DNA of 64,000 bases, taken from positions 58,081,196 to 58,145,195 of the forward strand of contig NC_088708.1 of assembly GCF_963576615.1 (NCBI RefSeq). Reading direction: 5' to 3'. Positions 1 through 24,178 of the stretch are shown here, in pieces. Every line of letters starts with the position of its first letter. The first letter of the stretch is position 1. A model generated the notes under the pieces. It made no database searches. It saw only the letters and a program-made list of their open reading frames with translations, and was not told the DNA's origin. Both the position numbers and the translations under genes were made by a program. This stretch comes from Watersipora subatra. Taxonomy: Eukaryota; Bryozoa; Gymnolaemata; Cheilostomatida; Watersiporidae.

Positions 1-154
1 CAAAATTGGCACCAACAATGAGATATGAAAATAGAACAATAAAATCAGAAGAGATGATATTTCTGTTCCGCATGATCCGAGCAACATCTGCAGCTCAAGA
101 TCATTAGCAGAAAGTTAATCACAAGCGATGTCAAGAAAATGCTGATTTTTGACA

Positions 155-238
155 TACAATTGTCATAGATAAACACATACACTTTGACCAGGTGGTTACA
201 ATTGTCATAGATAAACACATACACTTTGACCAGGTGGT
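155..238. repeat. 42-bp perfect tandem duplication over a splice donor
   Basis: Positions 155-196 and 197-238 are identical 42-bp copies. Each holds the last codons and the GTATGT donor of exon 8 of the VWD gene on the minus strand. Use of the more distant copy of the donor would add an in-frame stop (reading ...GTT TAT CTA TGA), so only the proximal donor keeps the frame open. Confidence 0.9.
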
Positions 239-3200
239 GTGATGTCCCAGCTATTTCCAAATGAAATGGGATTGTACTTGAAATCTCCGCGAGGTCCAAC
301 AAACTCATCTACAATATCAATTGACCTACACACAGGCCGAGCAAAGGAAGTACTAGTTGCATAGCAACTAACGAAGCAGATTTTATGAGCGCTTTTTTAC
401 TGGAACCTTTTTGCTCCAATCAGTTTTATCTAAGTTAAACAATGTTAGTTAGCTTACTCTCAAAGTAGCTAATCTTGTCATGATTTCCACAAAGACCCCT
501 GACATCGCCAACATGGTCATCAGACAGGGTCACGTAGACTGTGCTCTCATTATTCCACTTCACCTTCACTTGCTCAGCTGCATTTCTCGCAGTCAAAAAG
601 TAGAACTCTCCAGATTTCGTTATGATAACTCCTGCGGTAAAAGAAGCAGAAGATGAGTGAGGTTCATGTTCGGGAGTCATGTGATAAGACAACTATTGCT
701 GAGATTTCCAGACACGTATCCAACTGTCACTCATCTTCAGGAGCTGGTTCACTATACTGAACAATTAGAGGGCTACAGTATATACGCTAGTTCGGGTTAA
801 TTATTCTTCACTACCTTGAATTTACTCTAACTTTAGGTTTTACAGTCGACCAATGTAAGAACAAGACAATCATGCTGCATCTTAATCCATCACTGCTACA
901 TTATACTCACTACACAAAGTTGTTACTAACAAAGAATATATCTCCTCTATACCAACCGCCTGTATTAGCAGCGAACCCATTTGTCTCATCTACTCTGATC
1001 TCTGTACCATTTGTGTCAATGATTTTGTCTCCCACAGCTATAATGTGTGTATTCAGGTCAAACACCATGTCCAACTCCTGTTAAGCAGACAGATATGTCA
1101 ACACCATACGAACAGACGTGTCAACACTCTACAAACAGACGTGCCGACGCCATACCAACAGACATGCCAACACCATATACACAGACATGCAAACACCATA
1201 CGAATAGACATGCCAACACCATACCAACAGACATGCCAACACCATATACACAGACAAGCCAACATCACACAAACATATATGCTAGTGATATTAAAGCATT
1301 ACAATCTCAATTAGCTAATCAATATATTCCTGACAAAACGAGTTTCTTCACGCCGCAAAATGACTGGCTTTTTAAACATGTCTTAAACATGGAAATTTGT
1401 CTATCAAAGTAAAGCTATGTTGTTTCTTTTTCAATTGTAACACATCTTTACACGTAATATACATATAAAAATAAAAACCCTTGAGTTTCAACTAACATCC
1501 ATGTATAATTGCAGTAACAGTATTTATGTTTCTGTATGTGTCAGGCTGTAGAAGGAGATCCCATAAAAACACTGTAAAGTATCTAAAAGGCTATGGCAGG
1601 TTGCAAAAGTGCTCTACAAATATTGGAGCAATAAATAGGTATGATGAAATAGCTGATTTTATATGACAGACACTGACAGGTAACTTGTCAACACTACATG
1701 CTGAGAATTGTCAGGTGATGTCACAAAACTACCAGTAACTATCAGATAACCATGAGAGTGACCGTTTCATATCAATAAGTTTATCTAGTGATCATTCTTA
1801 TACAACGCAGCCTGTATGTACTTGTATATGGTTTTTAAGAATCTAGACATTCTACTGGAAACATAGGCAAGCTAATAAGAACCCTAATGGTAAGATTTCA
1901 ATATGAGTTCAGATAACATTCACTACCTTTCTGCAGGTGCTGAATGAATGGCAGTTGATCATTGAGATGCTGACGTGCCAGAGAGCAGTCTTGGCCATCA
2001 CGTATTTGCAAAGACCACCAAACCTGTACTCTAACCCATCAAAGGTTCTCCAATAATTCTTTCCATAGTTAAGGCATGTGGAGAAGCCAATATTTTCCTC
2101 TTTTTCAATAACATTCGCTTCAAATAAAAACAAAGTATGCAAAATATGATACCCTACTGGTCCAACATTATCATGACTACAAATATGCAGTAATGTCACA
2201 AGCAAATAGTAGGTAGGTTCTATCATGACAGCCCTGACATAATTGCACACAGTTTTCATGATCATGGCAGCACCCTGATGAGTTTTGTTTCGGTGTAGAT
2301 ACATCAAATAGCGCAGATACAATGATAAGGATATCAATACTGTAGTCGTATTTTTGATTGAAGCCTGAGTTCTACGAGAGCAGCTCAGCTGAGGTAGCAA
2401 ATTAGCACAAAAAGCAGAGCAAACAGACCTATTAGTTGCAGGCCAAGCAAAAAGTAGAACTACCAGTAGAGTACTATTGACCTATTAATAGCAGGCTAAT
2501 CAGTGAATAGCTTTATCTGAAGATGTAGCAGAGACAAATGAGAGAAAAACTGCTCTAGAAATCCCAACTCAGATTATTACGAACAGTGATTTTACTGCAC
2601 CCATGTGTGCATGGATCTATGAGTGCAGTAAAATGGGTACATGTATATATAATATGTACATGGGTACATATTATATATACATGTATTATGCATGTATAAT
2701 GTATACATGAGTGCACACATGTGAGCGCGCATACACTCACGGATATATGTTTACATGTATGCACATATATGAATTGTCATACACATATATGTATACATAT
2801 ATATGCACACTTAAGAGTACACAAGCACACACAAGTATGTATTCATACATATATATGTACACATATACGTATACATATATGTAAACATATAAATGCACGT
2901 AAACGTCTATGTATATAAACATACGCCCTTTCAAATGGAAAGGTAGTTTGTAGTACACTCACAGATGACCCTAAAACACGATTATTTTCTCTATCTAGCC
3001 TGCTACTGACTAGTAGATTAGAATGGTAGCCAACATAATATTCATGATCATTAGTTTTCGTTTACCTGAGATGGCATAACTTAAAATCGCAATAACCTAT
3101 GCTACAATCGTTTTGTATATTCATTGTTATGCTTTTATACAAATGAACAAAACTTAGGTGAAGTTAATCATTTGTACAAATTTACGGTGAAGACTGTTTA

Positions 3201-6200
3201 ATTAGATGAGCAAAAGGAAGTAGTGAACGCCTACTCAAAGGATCAAGTGATAAGGTATATGATCAGCGATGATTAAACATGTAGAAAAGACACATACGTC
3301 CAATGCAGGGGGTACATGAGAGCCCTGTGACACCCCAACTCGCACCCTGATTAAGCAGACAGCAGTCTATCATGGAAAGGAGAGCGGGTGAATTATCGTT
3401 GGCTTTCTCTCCAAAGCAAAATTTAGACTGATAACAGTATTGCAGTTCATCTGTCACATCTGTAATCAGTGGTGAAATGTCACACTATGGGGAGTATAAC
3501 TGAACAACTGTATCTGTAATCAGCGGTGAAACATCACACTATGGGGAGTATAACTGAACAACTGTATCTGTAATCAGTGGTGAAACATCGCACTATGGGG
3601 AGTATAACTGAACAACTGTATCTGTAATCAGTGGTGAAATGTCACACTATGGGGAGTATAATTGAACAACTGTATCTGTAATCAGTGGTGAAACATCGCA
3701 CTATGGGGAGTATAACTGAACAACTGTATCTGTAATCAGTGGTGAAATGTCACACTATGGGGAGTATAACTGAACAACTGTATCTGTAATCAGTGGTGAA
3801 ACATCGCACTATGGGGAGGATACCTGAACGACTGTTTACAAACCCGTTTCATCAACTGTTTGCTGTGAGATAAAACCTTACAAGAGCTCTATTATAATAA
3901 GTATATCAGAGTTTCTTGAATGAAGCTGTAAGATGCTGATGAGTTTTTAAATGTTTGCTATAGTCTGTAGAAACAACATTGTCTCTGCTTAGAGATGTAA
4001 TCGTATGTGTGACAGAGAGGTAACCATTTCTAAACTTCTACTTCCTTACCAACTAACGAAAGAACAAACAGGGTATACACAAGTGATACAGTGTACGTAT
4101 GTGTAAAATGAGGTACTGTAGGTAAGTTTATAAACTTGTCACATACCACTGATAGAATCTTCACATCTGTAGCCTACAAAACCTTCTGGACATTCGCAAA
4201 GGCTAGGCTGTTTGCAGACACCGCCATTTTGACAGCCAGGATGGCATATAGCTACAAAACATAAAAAATAATGATTACATCTATGGTCATATCGAATAAT
4301 AAAAATGCGGAATAAAAGGTCATGACCCCGAACACCAACTTACCAATATTACAATCGTCTCCTTCCCAACCATCACAGCAGCCATATTCCTCATAGCTTT
4401 CCATTCTGTAGAGAGTTGGTAATAAACTTTACAATGGTTTGGCACACTAGTTACGCAGACAACACAGAAACGTAAACCGCGCACGAATCACTGTGGGTAT
4501 GTAGGCTAAAGCTGAGCCTACAACCCAAAGGGTTTCTTTCATCGCTTGTAAAGTCTGGCAATAATAATGCCTTAAATAAAATAATATAACTAGTTACGAC
4601 ATGAAGAATAATTTTATTAGTTTCGTGTAATGTTTGAGCACACCTTGCATAATTCTATGAATACTGCACCATTTCAAAATTAAGTTAGGAAATCGTGTCA
4701 AAATATAATACGGTATTTATTAAAAAGTTTTATTGAAGTTTTAAAAATCAAATGTTGGTTATCACAAAGAATTAACATTTAACGTTACTGTTAGGTATTA
4801 TTTTTAATTGTAGGCTGGAAAATGGTACTTTAACATTTGTTCTAATTTTCTAATAATTTTCTAGATGTCATCTGCGTATGTTAGCCTGATCTCTATGTCA
4901 TACAGACTGGCAAACTGCAACACAGAATTGCTTGGAAATTGGCATGTAAAGTATCGAACTCTCAGTGAAAGTTTTACAAATCAAATTTTCAAAATTTAAT
5001 CTCATTTAAACCAAAATGCACATTGTTAAGAAAAATCTCCATTAGCCACCAAATTAATTTTTATGAAATTGCTTCGCTAAATATTCAAACCACGAGTCTT
5101 TTTATATTGAGGACTTTGCTGATTTTAAAACAGGCTCAATCGATTTGCGAAGGTTGATATTCCCTGAAGTGACTATTTTTAGAAATCTCTGTTGGCAAGT
5201 AGTGCAATGGTGCTTTTTACATGTGCCACAATCCTTAAGAAGAAAAACTTGTGTAGCTTTCTGTATTTCGTCACTTTGCATTTCATATATATATACATGA
5301 CTTGGGTTACTTTAATAAGTATATATTTCATTTCAGAGCTTCTTCTTCATGAAGGTGCAAAAAAAGCAAGGGACATTCATACAGTTTCAGAGCTTGTTTG
5401 TTTATTTTTATTTATTTTTTATTCTTGTGTTTGCCATCTTCATTTATACAATTAAGTAGATGATATATGTATATGGACATCTAACCATCTAACATGATGC
5501 CATGTAATAGTAACCCTGGGTATCTCAGCTAGTGAAATACTGTTTATATATTGAAGTGATGCAATAGAACTGCTATCTTTTAAAAGCTCTGTAAATTATA
5601 CAATGATAGCTTCATGGTGTTCACTTACTTTTCAAATATGCAATCAGGAGCTGATGCCGGACGCATTGACCAATCGTTGATCTCCTTCTGCAGCACATCC
5701 TTTGGCAAGTGAGAAACACCCGAAGCCTCTTTATTCAGTATAAAGTCATCCAAGACCATAACAACATAATTAGCGCAACTCTCAGTAACTGTTACTGGTC
5801 GGTATAGCGTATTTCGACACCGGTGGCTCCTGAGAAAATTAGTTTGCAAGCTAACAGCAAAAGAAAACAAAACTAAATGTTGTTCATCCAACAATAACCG
5901 GTTCAAATACTCAGATATCAAACCTTAGAATGCATCACTAAAAATCAACTGCAAATTAATATTATGTAACTTACTATGAGCATTATGAAATTGGTTAAAT
6001 AAATTATGAAATATTATGAATTATGAAAAATTGATGAAATTAAATTAGTGAATAAATAATTTACTTCATGAATAAATAAATTAATGATAAATGAAAATTA
6101 ATAAAATATTATGAAAAGAAAATAAATGAATATTATGTACTTACACAGCAGGGTCCTGGGCAATGGACGTACTCAAGATAAAAGGTACAATAGCTAGCAG

Positions 6201-6218
6201 GAGTGCTAGCCAATCCAT
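223..6218 (-). CDS. Secreted EMI-EGF-VWD domain protein, 5' part
   Basis: Eight exons chain in consistent phase on the minus strand: 6218-6145, 5829-5629, 4405-4344, 4251-4147, 2117-1927, 1077-927, 631-458 and 308-223, giving about 348 residues. Residues 1-20 are a signal peptide (MDWLALLLAIVPFILSTSIA). Residues 26-110 resemble an EMI module: cysteines near its start and the hallmark end GCCDGWEGDDC. Residues 113-147 are one EGF-like domain with six cysteines. Residues 160-335 are a von Willebrand type D domain, recognisable by TFDG near its start, GLCGNHD in exon 7 and FGNSW in exon 8. It is therefore probably an extracellular adhesive or matrix protein. The order EMI-EGF-VWD is not that of human VWDE, so I give no symbol. 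The exon 6 donor (GTAACA at 926) was chosen because it is the only one that keeps phase. How the gene ends below position 223 is unresolved; it may leave the window. Confidence 0.85.
1085..1275. repeat. Minisatellite, about 20-22 bp unit
   Basis: Imperfect repeats of ACAGACATGCCAACACCATA and variants, about nine copies, in the intron between exons 5 and 6 of the VWD gene. The open frames over it are repeat artefacts. Confidence 0.8.
2615..2925. repeat. Low-complexity TATACATG/TACACA tract
   Basis: Alternating purine-pyrimidine sequence rich in ATATATACATGTATG motifs, within the intron between exons 5 and 6/4 and 5 of the VWD gene region. Several short open frames here (Cys/His/Tyr-rich) come from the repeat and are not genes. 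Confidence 0.7.
3458..3836. repeat. 54-bp minisatellite, about 7 copies
   Basis: Seven tandem units beginning TCTGTAATCAGTGGTGAAA, differing by a few bases (ACATCG versus TGTCAC variants alternate). It lies in the intron between the EGF exon and the first VWD exon. Confidence 0.95.
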
Positions 6219-6912
6219 GTTTCTGCTCTTCTCTAGCAGCAGCACACAAGGTCACCCATCGCATCACTCAGGTTTTAATACAAGAAGGAAAAGTTGTTAA
6301 GGTTGAGAGAGCCAATCAGAGTTGCCTAGCCAAGTAACAGCTAGTTGAAGAGCTGCTCAACTGGCATTGGCAGCGCATCAGCTGTCCAGAAGTGATACTA
6401 CATTAGAGATAGTTTGAGGCCATTTGCGTACAACACATTCTCTTTCAAGTAGCCTCTTCAAACATATGTTGCCGGCATCAATTAATCAGCAGAGTCCAAG
6501 CGAGTATAGTTTTATTTTTGCTGTTGAAATATGATTCGAATAATTATTAAATAAAGGAATAAATTGCACAATACTGAGATTCAAAAGCAAAGGTGTTGGC
6601 AGAATTCCTTGAAAGCCCACTATTTTCTTGCACACGAGATACCAAGCTGCCATAATACAACTGCAAGAATGCAATAAAACCAGTATAAAACACACTCAAA
6701 AACGCTTTATAAAAACTTAGAGGAGAAATGTTGAAATTCTAAAACTGAAGAGTGCCATAAAGCAAAGTATAAAATAGAGGCGAAGCGCAAAAAAACTCTC
6801 TTCTCCGATCAAATAATAAAAAGACAGTTAGATGGCTTTTATAAATATTATCTGTGAATTAATCAACAAGCCATAGTATAGTATAAGTCTGCAGTTTCAA
6901 CAGATAAAATGT
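6219..6912. other. Intergenic: TDH 3' end and VWD-gene promoter
   Basis: Both flanking genes are on the minus strand. A TTTATT at 6511-6516 is a possible polyadenylation signal (AATAAA on minus) for TDH, about 400 nt past its stop. I see no other gene here. Confidence 0.5.
6271..6280 (-). promoter_or_regulatory. TATA-like box of the EMI-EGF-VWD gene
   Basis: TATTAAAACC on the minus strand lies about 55 bp upstream of the signal-peptide ATG at 6218. The spacing suits a short 5' UTR. The ATG itself has A at -3 (AAACATGG). Inferred from sequence only. Confidence 0.4.
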
Positions 6913-19566
<12,654 letters not shown>

Positions 19567-20280
19567 CTTGCCAACTTCTGACACTTGTTCTGGCTCGTCC
19601 AAGAGACTGACGCAAAGTGATGAGTTGTCTAAGTCAAGACACAGAAGGCATCAACTTAAATGTCACACATTAATGGAAATGGGATAAGATAGAGGTTAAG
19701 TTTTACAAAGCTGCCATTACTGTCTACGGTAACAAGCATGAAGCGTGGCAATGTATGTGACTCACTAGCGCTCAATATTTATTTTGTAATAACCAAGGTA
19801 TGTAAGGATTAAAAACGGTTTTGATCCCCTCAATTTTGAATGCCAAGCAAGAAGGTTCATTGATGTTTAGATTAATGTTATATATTACATGGTGGTACTC
19901 CTCATATGAATAATAAAATGAATTTATCAACTACAGATAATAACTTACCTATGAGCATTTACAATAACTTTAGTTGATCTAAACATGTCTAACAGTAATC
20001 TAAATATTTGACAATGAATGTGTTTAAGGTTTAGTTTACCGCAACATTTGTTTCTATTTAGGGAATCCTAGAGTTGGATAGTGTGAATTTTAAATGTGAT
20101 GGCTTGTTTAGTGCAACAGCTAGTACCATTATATAGCGATGGTACTAGCTTGTAACATATCTGATATGAGTCTGAAGTTGACAATGTCGTTAGTGTTATG
20201 AACCCTAACCACATCTGTAAATGACTAGAATGCTTAAAGGTTGACTTGCAACAAGATTCACATTACAATTAATTGATATG
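19567..20280. other. TDH upstream region
   Basis: No gene seen. It should hold the TDH promoter and 5' UTR (minus strand), but no core-promoter motif stands out. Confidence 0.4.
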
Positions 20281-21071
20281 AAAAGATTCACCATGTCTTA
20301 CTCTGTTGTGTTTTAGGTGCAAAATATGTGGAAAGGTGATTACAAGCTCTTAAAAGCTCAAAAAACGAACAGTTAATTGCAGCCACACGAGACCGCCGTA
20401 GTTTGGATTCTCTTTCCAAAACAGCTCAAATGTGACGCAATTGTGAGAGATAGTTTCTGTTTACACTTTCATGCAACCTTATTCGTCGAAATATTTTCAC
20501 AAATATACTTCACGCATTCAATAAAACCATGTCTATTGTTCTTACGCGTCTATTTTATCTTCATCGTAATGCTGTCACTTTTAGCAGTGATATCCTATAA
20601 CTTACCGTAAAAATTCGTTTAATTTTTTAGCCTTATCTTGAAGGAGTACATATCATTGTTTGATAATCATGACGAGCCTATTGGTCACTTGTGATAATTG
20701 AAAAGTGCTGCAGAAATTATTTGCGAAGTATTGGGTCACATGATCAGATTACGACTTGCCGATTAGACCAAACTGAACAAAAACTGTAAAGTAGCGAGCA
20801 TCTATATTTGATACGGGTCTTCAGTAAAACCCGAAGTGTTTGTCATAAACTAGTGCTACGATAAGTTTTATATTGAGCTTTTTATTGGCCTTTCAATTCA
20901 CGTGAGAACATCACGTGACAAGACAATAGCCAAATTTCATGACTACGTCATCGAAATAAAGAGATTCCAATCTACGGCGGCTTTTCGTTTTCGAGCTTTT
21001 AGGAGCTTGTAATCACATTTCCACATATTTGGCACCTACAACGCAACAAAGCAAGACATGGTGAATTTTTT
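20281..21071. mobile_element. Inverted-repeat element upstream of TDH
   Basis: About 90 bp at 20281-20372 (starting AAAAGATTCACCATGTCTTA) recur inverted at 20979-21071, with roughly 85 percent identity, around 600 bp without coding potential. The inner side contains GTGATTACAAGCTC in both arms. A perfect target duplication was not identified; GATA occurs on both sides. A DNA-transposon derivative is likely, superfamily unknown. Confidence 0.6.
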
Positions 21072-21934
21072 GATACCAAATAACTGTAATGTGAATTTTA
21101 TTGCAAGTCAACCTTTAAGCCTGGCTCCCACATACGCCGCCGCAAGCACCGATGGCAAGATCGCAGGGCTATCGCCGGCGAACTCAGAACCTACACGCCG
21201 AGTACCGCCAATCGTTACTGAGAGTCAATGCAAGAGTTCAGCGCAGTTCAACTTTGGCAAGGAGCCGCAGGCAAAAACTTTCCGAAATGCACCGTACAGG
21301 TGAAGGTCAGCATTTTCGAAATGGCATGGCGGGCGACCATTTTTTATGTGATCATTAGCGACGCAGCTTTATGTGAACATAAGCCGCTAAGCCTAGCAAC
21401 ACAAGTGTTTTGTTGCGCGAGATTACCTCCGGGGTTTTGCAGTCGATATAGAAACCATGCTTTATCCGTGGCTCATAGTCGTTTCAGATACTTGATTAGT
21501 AGTTAGAAATCTCTGGGAATAAAAGGAAATATGGCTGAGGAACGAAGAGCGAGCACTGAGAAATACTTATTGTGCGATACATCAATAAGCTGGCCACGTA
21601 ATCTAGGAATGAATTGAAAGAGTGCATACAAGCCAGTGATATCGTATAAAGCACATTAGTGTTTAACTGGAATACATCATTGTGTTTGGGCAGAGGGACA
21701 AATAGCACAAACACATGTCACATGCACACGAGCAGGTCATTATTTGACCGAATTGTCAACTTTGCCGGTATAGACTAAAATATACATAACTTGTAAATTG
21801 AGGTCACATGGTCATAAATACGGCTCAAAAAATGATAAACTTCCTGTTGAAATAGAATTATAATTCATCACCTTAACATGAATAAGCCTGACTATAGAGC
21901 TTATGTCAAAATTATGAATCACAAAACGGTCTCA
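21072..21934. other. Possible exon-like GC-rich patch, otherwise empty
   Basis: About 21125-21302 is richer in CG than its surroundings and is open in more than one plus-strand frame, ending at ACAG|GTGAAG, a fair splice donor. The predicted peptides (Arg-rich or Pro/Ser-rich) match nothing I know and no partner exon is visible downstream. Left as a weak candidate. Confidence 0.2.
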
Positions 21935-24178
21935 CAAAAATATTAGAATCTACTCAATAGCAAAGATGAAAGGCTATGAACAACAAAACCAGCCAAAGTA
22001 TTATGATTATATTAACAATGAGGGCACATCATGGCTGACTATTAAACCTCAGTAAAATTCTATTGGGTGTATTACGTTGTAGTTCAAATTTGTTCTTCCG
22101 TCTGAAAAAAGTGGACTGATCTAAAAAAATTGAACTAGTCAAAAATTATAGTCGTTTTATGATTTTTGGCTAGCGCTAGCCTGCAAATTTTAGAGGGAGA
22201 TAACATATGCAACTACACACTATTTATTATTATTAAGCAAACAGAACAAAAACAAATAGTTTATGAATGTAGAAACATATTTACTGAGCAGGGTTTACGC
22301 AAGCTGCAGTAAAGGTTATTTCCCTATTAGTCAAATTTATTAGCTTGAAAGATGCTACTGCATTTGGTTAGCCTTGCAACACTGATCCAGCCTTCTATGA
22401 TACATTTTTGTTATCCTTTTTACATAATAACCAGAGATCTTGATAACTTCACCCACTAACATATTTGGGTGTAAGCTGATCACTTTGTTCGATCGAAGGA
22501 TTTTCACAGCAACTGTTTCACCTACCATAAATTTTTTTTTTTGGATTTATGAGTTTGTACAACTATTTGTTTGTTGTAATTGCTTTGATTTTGCTGAATC
22601 TATTTGCACTTATTATTGCGTGGTGCTTCATCGTCTTTGATATCTTCATCTGACATCTTCGCTTCAGCTTTTTGTGAGCTTTTATGCCAAATACGGCCTC
22701 ATAGGGAATACACCTATAGCTCTATGCTTGCTGATGTTCATGATATAACACGCGTGAAGAGGGTGTTGGCAGCATTTTTTCATATTTATTTTTTTTCCAT
22801 CAACAATGCATGTATGTCTTCCTTTTTATATTCTATTGCTCCTTTCAACTGATTCTTGTGTTGTAGGCATTCTGGGTGCACCATGCAGTATGGTACTGTA
22901 ATGGTATTTTCTCTCACAAATAATTTAAAAGCTTGTTTTCAAACTCTGCCATTGTCACATATAATTTCTTTAAGACACCCAAATGACCAGCAGTACCTTT
23001 GTGGTACCTGCAATACCTCTTCTGCAAAGAATAAACTTGAATATATTTTGCAGGATGACTGATTACATTGAAGGCCCGTGTAAGCGGCAGTGTTGAGCAG
23101 TCGTTGGGCAAGTTGCGAAAATGCATAAAATCTATCTCCAGAAGATCTAGGAAACCTTTACTCGATAAGGGCCCTATTACTGGTTTGACTTGTGAGGTTA
23201 GTTTTATACTGGGAGTGTGTAGTACACATTGCTACAAAAATGATTATGGCGTCAATGGTAATCTCTGAATAATTGTCCATTATCCATCTAGTTGTTATGT
23301 CTCTACTCTATGAGCTACTCTTTTGGGAACAAGACACAAAATATCATGCAGCTGCTGTGCCTAATTGTAAGCACAACTTCCTTGTTGCCTTGGGACAGCA
23401 GCTTTCCATTTGAGACTTTCCAGTTCATCTTCTTGATTGTTGCAATTTCACTCTTAGCTAGATTGGCATCTCCAACGTTGTTTTTTATTTCAAGATATTT
23501 GGTAGCCTTTTCATGAAACTCATCCTCAAGAAAAAAATTCACACTCGAACTTTGGCTTTTATGTCTTCGGTTGATTTCTACCAGTTTTTCAAGAAATGTA
23601 TCTTTATTCACGCATGTCATTCTCCAGAAGAGCTGCTGACCTATTAGCTGCAGAACTGCAGTAGAATGTTTTCTGAAAACTTGCATATTAAAACTAGCTT
23701 TATTCTTGGCTTTTGAATTGAAGCTTACCAGTCACAGCGCAATACAATAGTATAGTAATGATATATGACTATTTGTTCTATGGCTACCATTGAGCAACTG
23801 TACGTATTGTATTTAGCATGCTGTCCTGCATATCAGGAGTTTTGGTTTCGAATAAGGATGAGTCCGTGAAATTGAATCGTGAGCTGCGGTTACATATTTG
23901 TTCTGTTACAGGTTTTAGATGTTGGAATGGTGAGGTGGAAAGAGTTGAAATGGTAAAGTGGTGTAAGGATTGTTGAAGGAGTTTTGTACTTTTGATGAGA
24001 GATCTTATTTTAGCCTAGTTAATTTTTTCCCTAAAAAATTTCCCTGCCCCTTTTTTGTGCACCTCTTCCAAAAAATCGACCTTTTAATTCTATGATAAAA
24101 ATTTTCAATTGGTCAAAAAATTATTTTTGACTACCCTGAAAATAACAAAAATATTAGACACTACTCAATAGCAAAGAT
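21935..24178 (-). mobile_element. Retroviral-type integrase relic, broken
   Basis: Between about 22.4 and 23.7 kb the minus strand carries pieces of a retroviral-type integrase of the KRBA2/SCAND3-like kind found in many animal genomes. It is a fossil with several breaks. A 33-bp direct repeat (CAAAAATATTAGA..., two mismatches) lies on both sides, at 21935-21967 and 24146-24178, and may mark the outer limits; no long terminal repeats were seen. The age looks old. Family assignment is tentative. Confidence 0.5.

Noticed and set aside
1045-1412. His/Thr/Pro-rich open frames in two plus-strand frames
   Set aside because: Produced by the 20-22 bp minisatellite in an intron of the minus-strand VWD gene.
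2555-2958. Cys/His- and Tyr/Val-rich frames on both strands
   Set aside because: They follow TATACATG low-complexity DNA; no domain or splice context.
5501-5540. CCCTGGGTATCTCAGCTAGT resembling a Helitron 3' end
   Set aside because: No hairpin and no matching 5' end nearby.
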